This document shows positions 36,688-47,969 of a stretch of DNA of 64,000 nt, in pieces. The translations under genes were made by a program, and so were the position numbers. Numbering within the stretch: position 1 is the first letter of the stretch; each line of letters starts with the position of its first letter. The notes below the pieces were generated by a model. It was not told the DNA's origin. It saw nothing but the letters and a program-made list of their open reading frames with translations, and searched no databases. Source of the stretch: Cucumis sativus (Eukaryota > Streptophyta > Magnoliopsida > Cucurbitales > Cucurbitaceae); assembly GCF_000004075.3 (NCBI RefSeq), contig NC_026660.2:10168001-10232000 (forward strand). Direction: 5' to 3'.

Positions 36688-37511
36688 CATGTCTCAATTT
36701 CAAACATGTCAATTTTTTTAAAATATAAGTAATGTTTTCCAACTTTAATGGTCATGTTTATAGAATTTTAAGATTAATAAATAAGAAAATCAAAATCAAA
36801 TTTTGGAAATGATACTGATAAAGAAGAATAAAATATTTTAAAAGACAAATAAGTTAAATTAGTCCAATTAAAGCTTCTCCCAATGAAATATATGGTATAC
36901 AAATGATTTTTCGTATAAAAATTACAAAGAGTGGATATTTAAGAGAAGATAAGGCAGAGAGAAATCTTCAAAGGAATAAGTCAAAGCTTACATAAGCTTT
37001 GGAATCCCATGTTAACTTGTACTAGGATTTTGCAAAACAAGAATCGAGAGAGTATAGTCAATGGCTTTGTTTGCCTCTATGGAATCCATGTGTTAAAAGG
37101 ATCATAACTAAACATTTCAAAAAGAAAAAAAAAAAATACAAAGAATGAAATAGACTTTGACTAGAGAATAGACTTCAAAATGGAGCGTGGTAGAACCGTA
37201 GAAGTAGGAGGATAAGGCTTTTGACTTGACTTACCAACGCTAAAAAACCAAAAGGAAAAGAAAAAAAAAAGGAAAAAGAGGTTTCAAGTCAACTTTGCTT
37301 CTTCAGCCATTGGAGTTGTTTTTTACTGTGGTCAGCCACCAACCAATGAATACTTCTCTGCTACTTTTTACTTTGATGCAAAATCCAAATCAACCATTTT
37401 CCAAAGATTTTACATATTTTTCTTTCTCATCAAAATTGGGGATGGAAGGGGAAGGGGTGGTGTTGAGATTTCCGTACTAAAACTAAAAAGAGACATTAGA
37501 CATCACTCTTT

Positions 37512-40500
37512 TTATTCCTCTGAAATGGTGACGGCAGATTCCTTCAAGCATGATCTCATGATCTCCACAAGCTTGCATGAAGCATCAAGGCAAAGTTGCA
37601 TACCCTTTTGTGGTAATAAAAACAAACAAACAAGAAAAACCATTATCAGATGCTGTTTTAGTACTAAAAACTTTCTTCAAAATGAATGTGAAGTTAAGAG
37701 TTGATGCTTTACCTCATTAATTTTAGAAGTTGTCCATTCACCTGTGATTGTGAGCTGAGTGACTTCGTAACGAGATGGCATACAAGTTATCATAAGACTT
37801 CCATCTTGGTAGTTTTCTTCTTCCAAAACAGTATCAATAAGAAGATTCTTGCCAAAGCAGCTCTAGTTAACATATGAGAGTAATGTATTAGAACTTAAAA
37901 TGGTAATTCGTATGGTAGACACCGAGAGTTACATAATCATAATAGAATAAAGATCCATCAGTGCCTTATGTTGGAAACAGAACCCAAATTCTTTTTTAAA
38001 AAATGAAGTTCTGCAATCAAGACAGCCAATGCGAAAGGTCATTTTGTGCGGAAAAATATCTTCCTCAGTTGCAGAGAGGAGAAAATAGGCCAGAACACAG
38101 AGAACTACAATCTCCTACTTTTAGGATTCAATTATCAGCAACCTGAATAACTGTATACTTGCATAACCCTTTGTAACCAAAAAGCTAGTTGAATGGAAAG
38201 AGAACGCATGATAAACTTAGCAAAATCAAATGCATGTTGAGGATAGGCTTAATGCTAGAAATACAAAATTAGTTATAGAAGAAACAGGACAGTTGAGAAT
38301 GTGCACATGCATACCACAGAAACTGAGGCAACAAGATCATAAAGCATAATTCCAGCATCAGCAAGAGCAAGACTGGCACATGATATTACAACAGGAAGAT
38401 CACCTGCAACAACAGAATATCAATCTAGAGAAAAGGTAACCTTAGTTGCATACGGAGAATAATGGTTGGATCTGGTTCCAACTTGATGCCAGTACGGAAA
38501 GAAAGTACATCATGGATACTGTTAGGATACTAACAATAATTTAGACCGAAAGGACTGTATAAATGGCTTAAACAGAGGCGGTACTCTGGTTTACTTTATT
38601 TATATATAAAGCCAAATGATCCAGATTCACAAGATGAAAAGAAATAACAAGAAACAACAAGGAAAAATGCAGAAAAGATCATACCAGCCTCTTGGTTTTA
38701 AGAGACCCTGGTGGCTGCTGTAGCCCTACCTCCTAAAAGATAAAAATACCCTAGCTACTCCAACCTAATAATCCTATTTATAGACTCACATATTCCTCAG
38801 CCCAGTGGGCCCTACCACTCAGAACGTCCTTCCAATCATTTCTCCATAATAATTCCCTGTGCAGTTACTTTTCTACCCTTCCTCCTATAAGTATGGATAA
38901 TTGGGGGTCTTACAGATACCTTGGCATGAAAGCCATTGATAACAAATAGTTATGCAGCCCAAAAAAATAACCAACATTCTCCACTTAGCTAATGGACCAT
39001 TGTTTTAAAGAAAGAATAACCAGCAACTGAAAGTTTCCATAGTGTAATGAGATTAAAACATGTTACTTTTGAATCTTCTCAAAATGGTCTTAGTTTGTTA
39101 TACTTCAAAATTACGAGTCATCGTACTCCCACATGCAAATAAGCTTTGAATACTGGTTCATATTCATTAACTGTAATAATCTATCTTCTTCACGGTAAAT
39201 TCGTCTTATAGATCAAACACATAAAAAAAAATCCTCTACTTACTGCCTCCAGATTCCAACACCAAGGCAAATACGTCCACTGTTGTTTTGGGGAATGATT
39301 CCAATATTATTGCCCCTTCCAAAGATTTATGTAACATTGAGGAGAAGTCCTTGTTTTCCGATCCCTAACAAATGAAGTCAAGACAAAATGAGATAGTCAA
39401 ATGACAACAGTAAAAAGATATAAACGAAATAGAAGAAGAGGGGTATCTTCACACCTGTCCACGAACTGGAGTGGAAAATGTTGTATAACTAACACTACAA
39501 TTGAGCCGGCCAATATCACTGTACATCATTGCTTTCTTACTTTCTCTGGGGCCAAATCTGATGCAAAGAATACAGCATTTGAATAAAGAAAGGAAACTGG
39601 ACACAAAATACTAATGATTTAAATGATTAAAGGAAAGGAATAGCAAGTTCATCAAATGGGCAACCAATTGGATTAGGCACTGGTGCTCAAACTCTCATCA
39701 TCAAAGAGAAACCTAGAAGTCACAAAGAGCACATACTTGGAGTCGGAGGTAAGCTAGAACTTACACAGAAACAATGACCTTGGTATTACCGAATTCTGCA
39801 TAAGCAGATCCTGAAGCAGCATTTACAGCTCCAGTCCTGAAAACTGCAAAGGAATGACAAGTTTGGTTTCTAAACAGATGATATTTGTCCAAGATTTAAC
39901 AACAGAAATGTCAAAACCACCAAGTAAAACAACATATGTTCAAAATCCTCAAGGACTCTATGATCAACTACTAACTGAATCGAATCAAAGGGAGAACCTT
40001 CCAGTTAGACTTCAATGTCGAAAGACAAGATAACACATTCTTAACCATGTCATTTCCTACTTCTCAGTTAACGCTTATTTATTAAGATCATGGCATCAAC
40101 CAATTTTTCCATCAATAAACTAAGATAACATGGCTATTAGATAAACAACGATTCTCAAGCCTATTAGATAACGTGGCTCCATCTCTCAAAATAAATTGGG
40201 AGTGGGAGAAGTAGCTCATCTATCTCCACGTGGGATCCTCAACAGGACCATCATCATGGAAAAGACATCATAAGCATACAAATACAGAGCAAATTTGATA
40301 ACGTGGTCACAAGATTGAGACAGCAGAAATAATGCGAGGGTGCTTAGTACTTATGATAAACTGATCGAGAACAATAACCTCAAACTAGCAGCAATTAGAA
40401 ACAATAACCTCAAATAGACATTAAATGAAACAATAACATAACGATATAATGTGAAAAGCAGCAAGACAGAGCAAATGAGAAAAACAGAAATGGGCAAGAT

Positions 40501-40650
40501 AGACATACAAGCAGGGCGGCATTGATGGAAGCCACGGCCATCGGGGCGAACCCAGTTGACGTCATCGGTTCTGAAGAGGGATGGCCTGGTTTTGTGGACA
40601 GTAGGAGACGGAGAATACGTTGTGGTAGTTGGTGTCGCTTTTTTGGCCAT
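37512..40650 (-). CDS. RRP41L: Exosome complex RNase PH-type subunit (MTR3/RRP41-like)
   Basis: Seven coding exons on the minus strand: 40509-40650, 39765-39843, 39455-39557, 39244-39364, 38315-38403, 37713-37862 and 37512-37604. Sum 259 codons (258 residues), the family length. The protein begins MAKKATPTTTTYSPSPTVHK and reads WVRPDGRGFHQCRPA, then TGAVNAASGSAYAEFGNTKV, VFGPRESKKAMMYSDIGRLN and VFALVLESGGSDLPVVISCA. It ends ITGEWTTSKINE / GMQLCLDASCKLVEIM. This is the RNase PH fold of the six-subunit exosome ring that feeds RNA 3' ends to the catalytic subunits. Arabidopsis At4g27490 (RRP41L) is the remembered match, named for a role in cytoplasmic mRNA decay affecting ABA responses. Plant ring subunits other than RRP41 generally lack catalysis; activity cannot be judged here. 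Intron 4 (38404-39243) is enlarged by an LTR-like insertion. Confidence 0.92.
38520..38976 (-). mobile_element. Probable solo LTR of a retrotransposon in intron 4 of the exosome gene
   Basis: About 457 bp with ends that read TGTTGG ... CTAACA on the minus strand, the usual LTR terminal form. Read in that direction it has a TATA box with context CTATAAATAGG (38773-38783), followed by sequence like an R-U5 region rich in T and TCTT. It is more GC-rich than the surrounding intron. No internal domain, primer-binding site or second LTR is present. A clean 5-bp target duplication was not found, so the borders are approximate and the call is provisional. Confidence 0.45.
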
Positions 40651-40706
40651 TTAGAACGCCAATGAATGACTCCGTTGACAAGTTAGAAGGCTCCGCCACA
40701 AATTTC

Positions 40707-40865
40707 CTGAGGTTTGGCACACAATGGAAGGGCCTCAGTAGCTAATCTCCATGGAAAAATACACACACAAAAAAAGAAAAAACTACATTTCGGCAAAAGA
40801 AAACTGGCAAACAAAACCAGAATTTAGGGTTCAAAACCTATAATTAATGCAAAAAAAAAAGGTAC
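40707..40865 (-). other. Possible 5' UTR intron of the exosome gene
   Basis: A CTCAG|GTACC donor at 40865 and an AACCTCAG acceptor at 40707 on the minus strand would remove 159 bp from the leader. The leader exon would extend to about 40990. Signals only. Confidence 0.35.
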
Positions 40866-41296
40866 CTGAGGCCGTCAAGGCAATGAACACAAAAACCCAG
40901 AATCGATCGGTTTAGAGAACGGGCTATTAAGAGTTGAAAGAGATCGAAAAGAGTTGTGTGTTATGGTAGAGACCGAGGAGCCAACGATTGGGAAATTGAA
41001 CCTTGGAAGCGGGTGAGGGCGCCAGACAAGGGCTTAATTCCCTAATGATTTTTAAGTTAAAAACTAAAATGTGTTATTTTTTAAACTTTAGAAAGTATTT
41101 TTTTTTAGCAAAAACATAATTGATTTTTATCGAAAATTAATGGTAAAGTTAATTTTTATTCATTTTAAAAATTGAAGGGCAGCTGCCAAACATTTGAAAC
41201 AAAAACGTGCTTAAAGTTTAAGAATATTTTTTTACAAGCATAATTACCACTAAATTAGCTATAAATATTAAATATTAAATATTAAATAGTTTTCTT

Positions 41297-42317
41297 GGGA
41301 AATTAACAAAAATAGGATAATTTTTAAGGGTTTAAAGAGTTTTAGGATGGATTTTTAAAAAAGATGACATTTAGGACAAATTAACTAGGAAAAGTCTATA
41401 TTACCCTTTAGTTATAAAAAAAACCTAAAAAACAATTTATGGAATTCCTTCTCCTTCTTCCTCCATTTTCTCACTTCCAAAAAGAATATTTCATTTTTCT
41501 ATCTCTCTCTATCCGTATTCCATTTTTCCTCATTTTCACAAAACCTTTGATTTCCTTTTTCTTCCTTTCTCATTTTTCATTCACAAAACTACAAAAACAA
41601 TGGTAGTTCCGGTGATTTCATTGTGGAACATGACTTGGTACTCGTGATCTTGCTGCGAAAATTGGATTCCGACGAGGAGGGGTAACAATTTGATTTTGAA
41701 AATAATAGTAAAAGTTTTGAAATGTGCAAGATAGGTGCGAGATGTGTACGAGATAGGTGCGAGATGTGTACGAGATAGGTGCGAGATGTGTACGAGATAG
41801 GTACGAGATGTGTACGAGATAGGTACGAGATGTGTACGAGATACGTGCCTTCAACCATTCAATGAAAATGCACAACAACAAAAGCAATCCGATCAAAACA
41901 ATCCCTAAACAGAAAGTGCGTGGTTATAAAAAAAAAGACTGAGAAAGGAGAATCTTGCATGCCGCATCTTCGATGGAGAATCTTGCACGACGCGTACAAA
42001 CTGACCACCAATGGATGCCTGAACGGTTGACAACGGTAAATGAGATGCGACAGCAACTGAGAAAGGAGAAGAGTTGAAGTCGGGCTGCCCTTTGTCTTAG
42101 TAGAAGAGAAAGTGAGGGAGAAGGAGAAAGCCGCAAGAAGAGAACGTGAGGGAGAAGGAAAAGGAGAAAATGACACAAAGTTAATTTTTAGGGTTTTTTA
42201 AATTAAAGGGTAATATAGACTTTTCACAGCTCATTTGTCCTAAAAGTCTTCTTTTTTAAAATCCCATCTCAAAACTCTCACTACCCATCGAAATAATCTC
42301 ATTTTTGGCAATTTCCC
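41297..42317. mobile_element. Non-autonomous Mutator-like DNA transposon (MULE), complete
   Basis: Both ends begin GGGAAATT read inward. The left end (41297 to about 41430) and the reverse complement of the right end (about 42180-42317) align over more than 100 bp with scattered mismatches. Shared blocks include AAAAGTCTATATTACCCTTT and TTTAGGACAAAT. The element is flanked by a perfect 10-bp direct repeat, TAGTTTTCTT, at 41287-41296 and 42318-42327. Long terminal inverted repeats with a 9-11 bp target duplication are the hallmark of Mutator-like elements. The 0.75-kb interior encodes no transposase; its open frames are low-complexity. It carries a 22-bp minisatellite. It lies between the exosome gene 5' end and the NCRK 3' end. 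The intact duplication and recognisable ends point to a fairly young insertion, though the TIRs have diverged. Confidence 0.9.
41733..41842. repeat. 22-bp minisatellite, five copies, inside the MULE
   Basis: Five head-to-tail 22-bp units starting at 41733, 41755, 41777, 41799 and 41821. The first three contain AGGTGCGAGATG, the last two AGGTACGAGATG. Each unit also contains TGTACGAGAT, so it is itself an imperfect doubling of an 11-bp GAGAT-type core. Translated in one frame it yields an artefactual SRTYLVHIS repeat; I do not regard it as coding. Confidence 0.93.
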
Positions 42318-42327
42318 TAGTTTTCTT

Positions 42328-43563
42328 TATACATGTTATATAAAAACACTAAAATTTTTAGGGATCCCAATAGATCTATACTAAATCAAATGTCATAAAT
42401 ATATCTAGTTATGGAAGTGTCAAATGTGTAGAATGAGAGAAGACTAGGAGCAAATGAGAAAAAGGAGATCAAGAAGAGCGAGTGAAATGAGACTTAGAGT
42501 TATCGAGACAAAGAGAACAATAATGAAAAATCAATTTAGTTGCATGAGATTCCGTAATTTCAAACAAATATGACTTATACAAAAGGTAAAAAAATCCATC
42601 AATTTTGAAAAGTAGTACATATTTCATATTTGTCAAATTTTAGATCATCTATGATTGAACTTGTATGACTAGAGTTCTTCTAGTCTTTTTCTAACGAGAC
42701 GGGCTGAAAGAGTGACACAAGAGTTAAAAAGAGAAAAATATTTAAATGTTTATTTTTTTTAGTATCTTAAATTGAAACCTCTCTTCTGTCCAATTATTTA
42801 ATAGAAACAAATATACAAATAACTTCTATACAATAAAAGAGATTTATTTTTTAGTTCTAAGATTTAGGATCTATTTTTGTTCTTAAATTTTATACAATTG
42901 ATTCTTAAGTTTTGAACTTGTTTGATTTCAATTTTTTAACTACAAAATTTGTCTCTTAGGAGTTTTTTTATAAAAAAATAACAAAAAAAAATTATTTCGA
43001 TTTCATATTAAAAACTACTAATAAGATATAAGTTTCGATCTAAAGAACTGTCCAAATTGTTCATTCCAACAAAGAAGCAAAAATAAAAATTTAACCAGTC
43101 AACTCTTGGAGGGTTGAAGAGGAGGCAACAGAAATTACAAAACTTGTTAAATATAAACCAGTTTTATCTCCATGAAAGCTAATACATAATTGATATCAAT
43201 ATTCAAGAGAGAGGCAACAGAAATTACAAAACTTGATAAATGTAAACCAGTTTTATCTCCATGAAAGCTAATACATAATTGATATCAATATTCAAGAGAG
43301 AGAACATAAAACAAACTCTGTGACTCAATTTCTATATAGTTTTTGCCTAATTCTCTGTACATATTATCAAAATTATACATGTTACAGCACTAGAACACAA
43401 TTCTGTTGCAAAAGCACCCAGATTTTCCCCTTCCTCTTATAATTTATATGCAGGTTGACGGGGAAACCTGAGGAACAAATTGGGACTTCATCATTTTGTG
43501 GTGTCTATTTCGAAAAGTTAAAGAAAACTGTGATTGTGTCATGAGCCTCTGATCCTTTAGCTT
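42328..43563. other. Intergenic region between MULE and NCRK stop codon
   Basis: AT-rich with no coding exon. It contains the 89-bp tandem duplication described separately and, near 43300-43563, the presumed NCRK 3' UTR. Confidence 0.6.
43122..43300. repeat. 89-bp tandem duplication downstream of NCRK
   Basis: Two head-to-tail copies begin with GAGGCAACAGAAATTACAAA at 43122 and 43211 and differ at only a couple of positions (for example TTGTTAAATAT versus TTGATAAATGT). It lies roughly 265-445 bp past the NCRK stop codon, so it may be in or just beyond the 3' UTR. The near-identity indicates a recent duplication. Confidence 0.93.
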
Positions 43564-46500
43564 CTATGAGGAAGATTTGACATTCACAATGCAGAATGAC
43601 TCGAACCGTGGCTCAGTCAAGTCTACTGTTTCGTCATCTGGGCCTTGAACTCGGAGATTGTTGCCCTTTGAAGTAAAGGGTACGAGTGTTTTCATGTTCT
43701 CAAAAGAAACAATATCTTGGTTGCCATAGTTGTCAGCACAAAGTGAACGATCGATATCCAATGGTAGTGAATAGCGGTCAAGCCATTTGCGGGATGAAGC
43801 TTGTCTTTCCATCATCTCATCCATAACAATCACCTCTGTATGGACTTGTTTCCCTGAAGGACGCATGTTGTGATTTGCAATGTCTGGTTCACTCTCCACA
43901 CTACAGGGTGACAGCCTCTCCTTAATAAATCAAACAAAAAAGAAGATCAAACAGTCATCTGGTGTGCGTAATGACCCTTGTTGTATATCAGAGTGCTCAT
44001 CAAATATAGAAGCCTTGTGCAACAAAAGGCACACAAGTGCTTTAACCATCTTAAAATTGGTATTTTTTAAGTCATGGGCCCACGAACTCCTCGCTTAACA
44101 CCCCTAGTTTTGTAACTAAAGCAGTTAATTTGGATAATACTCTCTCATCCCTATAGAACTGAAATAGAGGTAAGCATTTTGAGTAAAAAATAAGGATTCA
44201 GCTGTAATTCATTACAAGGATGCTACAGAAGTTAACAATTAAAGAATGGCCAACTTAATAACTCAAGATGGTCCTTAAATTCCCTTGTGACAATGAGTAA
44301 TAGCAGCACGAACAATCAGTACCATTCAAAAAAGAAACACTAATCAAAGCAAAGTTGGATATAACTAACATTGACTTACCTGAAAAACGTTTGCAGAAAT
44401 GTTATTCCTTCTTGATTTATCTGGAGTTATATTTGAAAGAACTTGAACAACTTCAGTCATGGTTGGTCTAGCATCAGGATCCAACAGCAAGCACTCCTTT
44501 GCTAAATAAGCCATTATTTGCATCTCTTCCTCCGGGAACGTTCCATCTAAATGTGGGTCCGGTAACTCTGTTATAACTCGTCTACTATTTTGTAACCGAG
44601 GAGCAGCCTAGGAAAAGATAAAAAGAGTATCCAATTCTGCATAAGCAACTGATTCCAAGGTAATCAAATCCACCATACAATTATTCCTTTTGAGAGTAAT
44701 TATGAGAACGAAGGATGAACTAGATACTTAAGAAGCTTATCTTATCTTGTGAAAGTGGATGTCTGATAATACACTTAATAAGGCTATTTATGAAATAGAG
44801 ATGAGAGCCATATTTATTAAAGTAAACAAAATGATTAAGTTTATCCTACCCATATTGCAAGGCTTTCCTCTCCTTTGCCGGCTGATTTATGGATGGGATG
44901 CTGACCCGTTATAAGCTCAAGAAGAACCACTCCAAAACTAAAGACATCAGACTTCAAAGAGGCTCTTCCAACAATTGCATACTCCGGTGCAAAATAACCA
45001 AAAGTCCCTTGCATTCTAGCAGGAGAACTGGAACAGCTAGGAAGATCATCACCTCTTAACCTTGTAGCCATACCAAGGTCTGTTATCTATGCATCCATAG
45101 AAGAAATTTTGATTACATATTTTCAGCTGCAAAATAGAAGTAATACTAATACAAAAAACCATGAACCAAAGTACATCAGAAAAGTAAACCCTAGGGAGAT
45201 CCAGAAAACCTATACATCAAATTGGTTGGGATGATTGAGTTGTTTTGTAACAATAGCATATCTTATCATCAAAACTCAAAAGGTTGGCAATTCATTTTGT
45301 GGATTGTAGTTACATCTTACTTTTGCTCTCCAATCTTTATCCAAAAGAATATTTGTTGACTTGACATCTCTATGCAAAATTCTGGGAGCAGCTGCTTCAT
45401 GAAGATACTCCAAGCCTCTGGCAGCTCCTAAAGCAATTGTAACCCGAGTACTCCAATCCATTTTCTTCCCTGAAGCTCCATCCAAACAGTCTCTCAGATT
45501 ACCCTTTGGCATGTATTCATATACCAAAAGCCTTTCAGTGTGTTTCCCTCTTGATTCTGTGCAGTAACCAAGCAGAGGCACCACGTGACAATGATTCAGT
45601 CTTGATAACAATTGTATCTGAACAGCAAAATATGGAAGAAAATAAGATAACAATATTATTCTGCAAGAGATATAAGGAAAAATGTGTCAAGTGATCATAA
45701 AGGGATCGGTGGAACTGATACTTCTGTTAAGAACAAGTAGTCTACATCCGGTCCTCCTTGAATATTGAGCCGCTTTACTGCCACTGTTCTACCATCCCTC
45801 AATTCACCACGATAGACAAAGCTACTTCCCCCACGCCCCACAAGATGGGAGCTTGAAAACTTTTCTGTTGCATTTTCCAACTCTGAGTACGAGAATTGGA
45901 TGATGATCCCACACAAACTTCTAGATTTAGTTCTCAACAAGCATTGGTTCATGAAAAAACATCCTGCAAAATGATAAGGGTTAGCAGCTAAGTGAAGTAT
46001 ATATGAACAATTAAATGTAGAAGATTGCATTATCACTTGTGAGATACTAACAAAATGAGAAATATGGTAGACCAATTCTTATTTACCCAACCGACAATAG
46101 TAAACTTAAGTGTGTGAATGCAAGGTCGTTGTGCTTAGTAGAGAATCCATTGAGCCAAGTTCAAAAATAATGAAAAACAATAAACCCCAGTAAAACCAGC
46201 ACACCTTTGATGTTATTCACCGGAGAATCCATCATAACCTTACTATCTGGTGTTGAAGAACTCCTGTGACTAATTAGGTTAGTCAAGCTGTTGTAGCTAA
46301 TTTGCTTATCTAATGAAATTATTGGAGCTCGAACACGGCACTTGTCCCTTTGACAAAGATAGCAAACCACTAAGATGAAGAATGCTACTGTTATGATTAT
46401 TACACATAGTGAGAGAATAATCACAACCACATTGCTTGAAATATGCCTTTTAGAATATGGCAACTCCGGAAGCAGTCCTGTAGAAGCAATGAAAATGTTA

Positions 46501-47964
46501 TCCAAGGAAGATTTTAATTTTCTTTATCATTACTAGACTTATTATGAAACCAAACGTAATAATATATGAATTTTATAGTAATTTTCACAAGCCATGCAAA
46601 TGTAAAAGTGAAATTAACATTCAGATCGAACATAGAAATAGTTCAATAGACTAAGATAAAGCATAACTGATCCACAATCAAATACAAAGCTTACAAGAAG
46701 CTTAAATAGCTACCAAATTTCAAAATTAAACAATAAAGAATCAACAACAACAAAATTGCAATGGATGCCCAAGCAAGTATCAAAAGCAGTATAAAACAAA
46801 ATGAACAAGTTAAATTATTGAAGGCATGTTCCTGAGTAGAATTCAATAATAATTCAGACAACAATCTAAATGGGATTCAATAATTGACGAAAATTATTAA
46901 AATATCTTTGCTATTTATACCAATTATGAAAAATAGTATATACCCATACACATAAACTCAGAATTGCATTTATGAAACTGGTTCTACCCTTTCTTGGTGA
47001 TTAATGACAAATTGAGAAACTGCTAAGATATACATGGACTAAAAACAATCAAACAACAAAGTTGAAAGGTTGATGTATACCATAAGTGCAGTTGCATGAC
47101 GTAAAACAGTTGGAATCACGGTTATTGGCTACAACTTTTGGGAAGCCATCAGTTGAACACATGCATGTCCACAGTCTAGATCCTTCAACATCTAAATTAA
47201 GTTCATAATGTAATCAATATATCACATAAATCAATAGCCGAATTAATCCACACCCAGTAATCAAAGCAAAAAATGAGTAGCTAGTTCATATATGTAATCA
47301 ATATATCACATAAATAAATAGCCGAATTAATCCACACCCAATAATCAAAGCAAAAAATGAGTAGCTAGTTCATATATGTAATCAATATATCACATAAATC
47401 AATAGCCGAATTAATCCACACCCAATCATCAAAGCAAAAAATGAGTAGAGCTTTTGAAAGAATATTGCATCATTTTAAAGAGAGTAAATGCTTTTCACCA
47501 ATGTTTTTGAAGGATGTGATGCCAAAAACCATTAAGTCCAACAGAATGTCATAGTTTTTCCAATATTGTTGTAGCAACAAATGATAATATTTCAACGACT
47601 CAAGATGACTAGTCTAGAACATATAAGGGCGCTGTTTATACCTTGTGTACATGAACAAGATGTAGAACAATTTGGACCAAGTGTTAATCCCTGATTTTCT
47701 TGGTGAGGAGAAAAACATCTACAAGTCCAGTTGCCAGAGGTAGAAAAATCAGAAGTATCGGCTGAGACAAAAAAACATAAACATAGGGTAAGCCAGATAA
47801 TATCTGAGAGGAAGTTTAACCTGAAATGAATGAAACATTGACCAACACATGGAAGGCAAAGTTTGATCACATATATTTCTCCGGATATACTGACCACAAA
47901 TGACTTGTTGCAACAAGATAAAACCCACTAAAGAAAGGAAGGTGGCTGCCACTTGATGCCTCAT
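43564..47964 (-). CDS. NCRK: Receptor-like serine/threonine kinase NCRK
   Basis: Nine coding exons on the minus strand: 47895-47964, 47642-47761, 47081-47191, 46205-46477, 45722-45963, 45321-45617, 44850-45086, 44380-44607 and 43564-43920, summing to 645 codons (644 residues). A signal peptide (about 1-23, ending QQVICA) precedes a short cysteine-rich ectodomain with [29 protein letters not shown] and [12 protein letters not shown] transmembrane segment spans about 116-142. The kinase domain has the loop [16 protein letters not shown] (Lys255), HRDVKSTN (Asp356), DLG in place of DFG (374-376), FAPEYA and the [12 protein letters not shown] tail typical of NCRK. Arabidopsis NCRK binds ROP GTPases and sits at plasma membrane and endosomes (family knowledge). 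In the last intron only the TTAAG acceptor at 43921 keeps the frame; the nearby CTGTAG would cause an early stop. Confidence 0.93.
47203..47449. repeat. 84-bp tandem repeat, about three copies, in NCRK intron 2
   Basis: Equivalent points (GTAATCAATATATCACATAA) recur at 47210, 47294 and 47378, an exact 84-bp period. Copies differ at only a few positions and share AGCCGAATTAATCCACACCC. The array occupies over half of the 450-bp intron 2 (47192-47641), starting a few bases from its 3' acceptor. Confidence 0.95.
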
Positions 47965-47969
47965 TTTAT

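Larger units (their letters stand above)
33600..37511. other. Intergenic region between CNGC15 and the exosome gene
   Basis: No coding exon recognised. It holds the CNGC15 promoter side, a CT microsatellite at 34538-34562, another at about 35030-35046 and a CCTCT pentanucleotide array at 36645-36687. A stretch at about 35700-35830 has GATGGGAACGG and CATTCTCTATCC text reminiscent of retrotransposon ends but without boundaries. The right edge contains the 3' UTR of the exosome gene. Confidence 0.55.

Noticed and set aside
41589..42178. Open frames inside the MULE with SRTYLVHIS-type repeats
   Set aside because: They are translations of the 22-bp minisatellite and of serine/phenylalanine-rich low-complexity DNA; no transposase or other domain is present.
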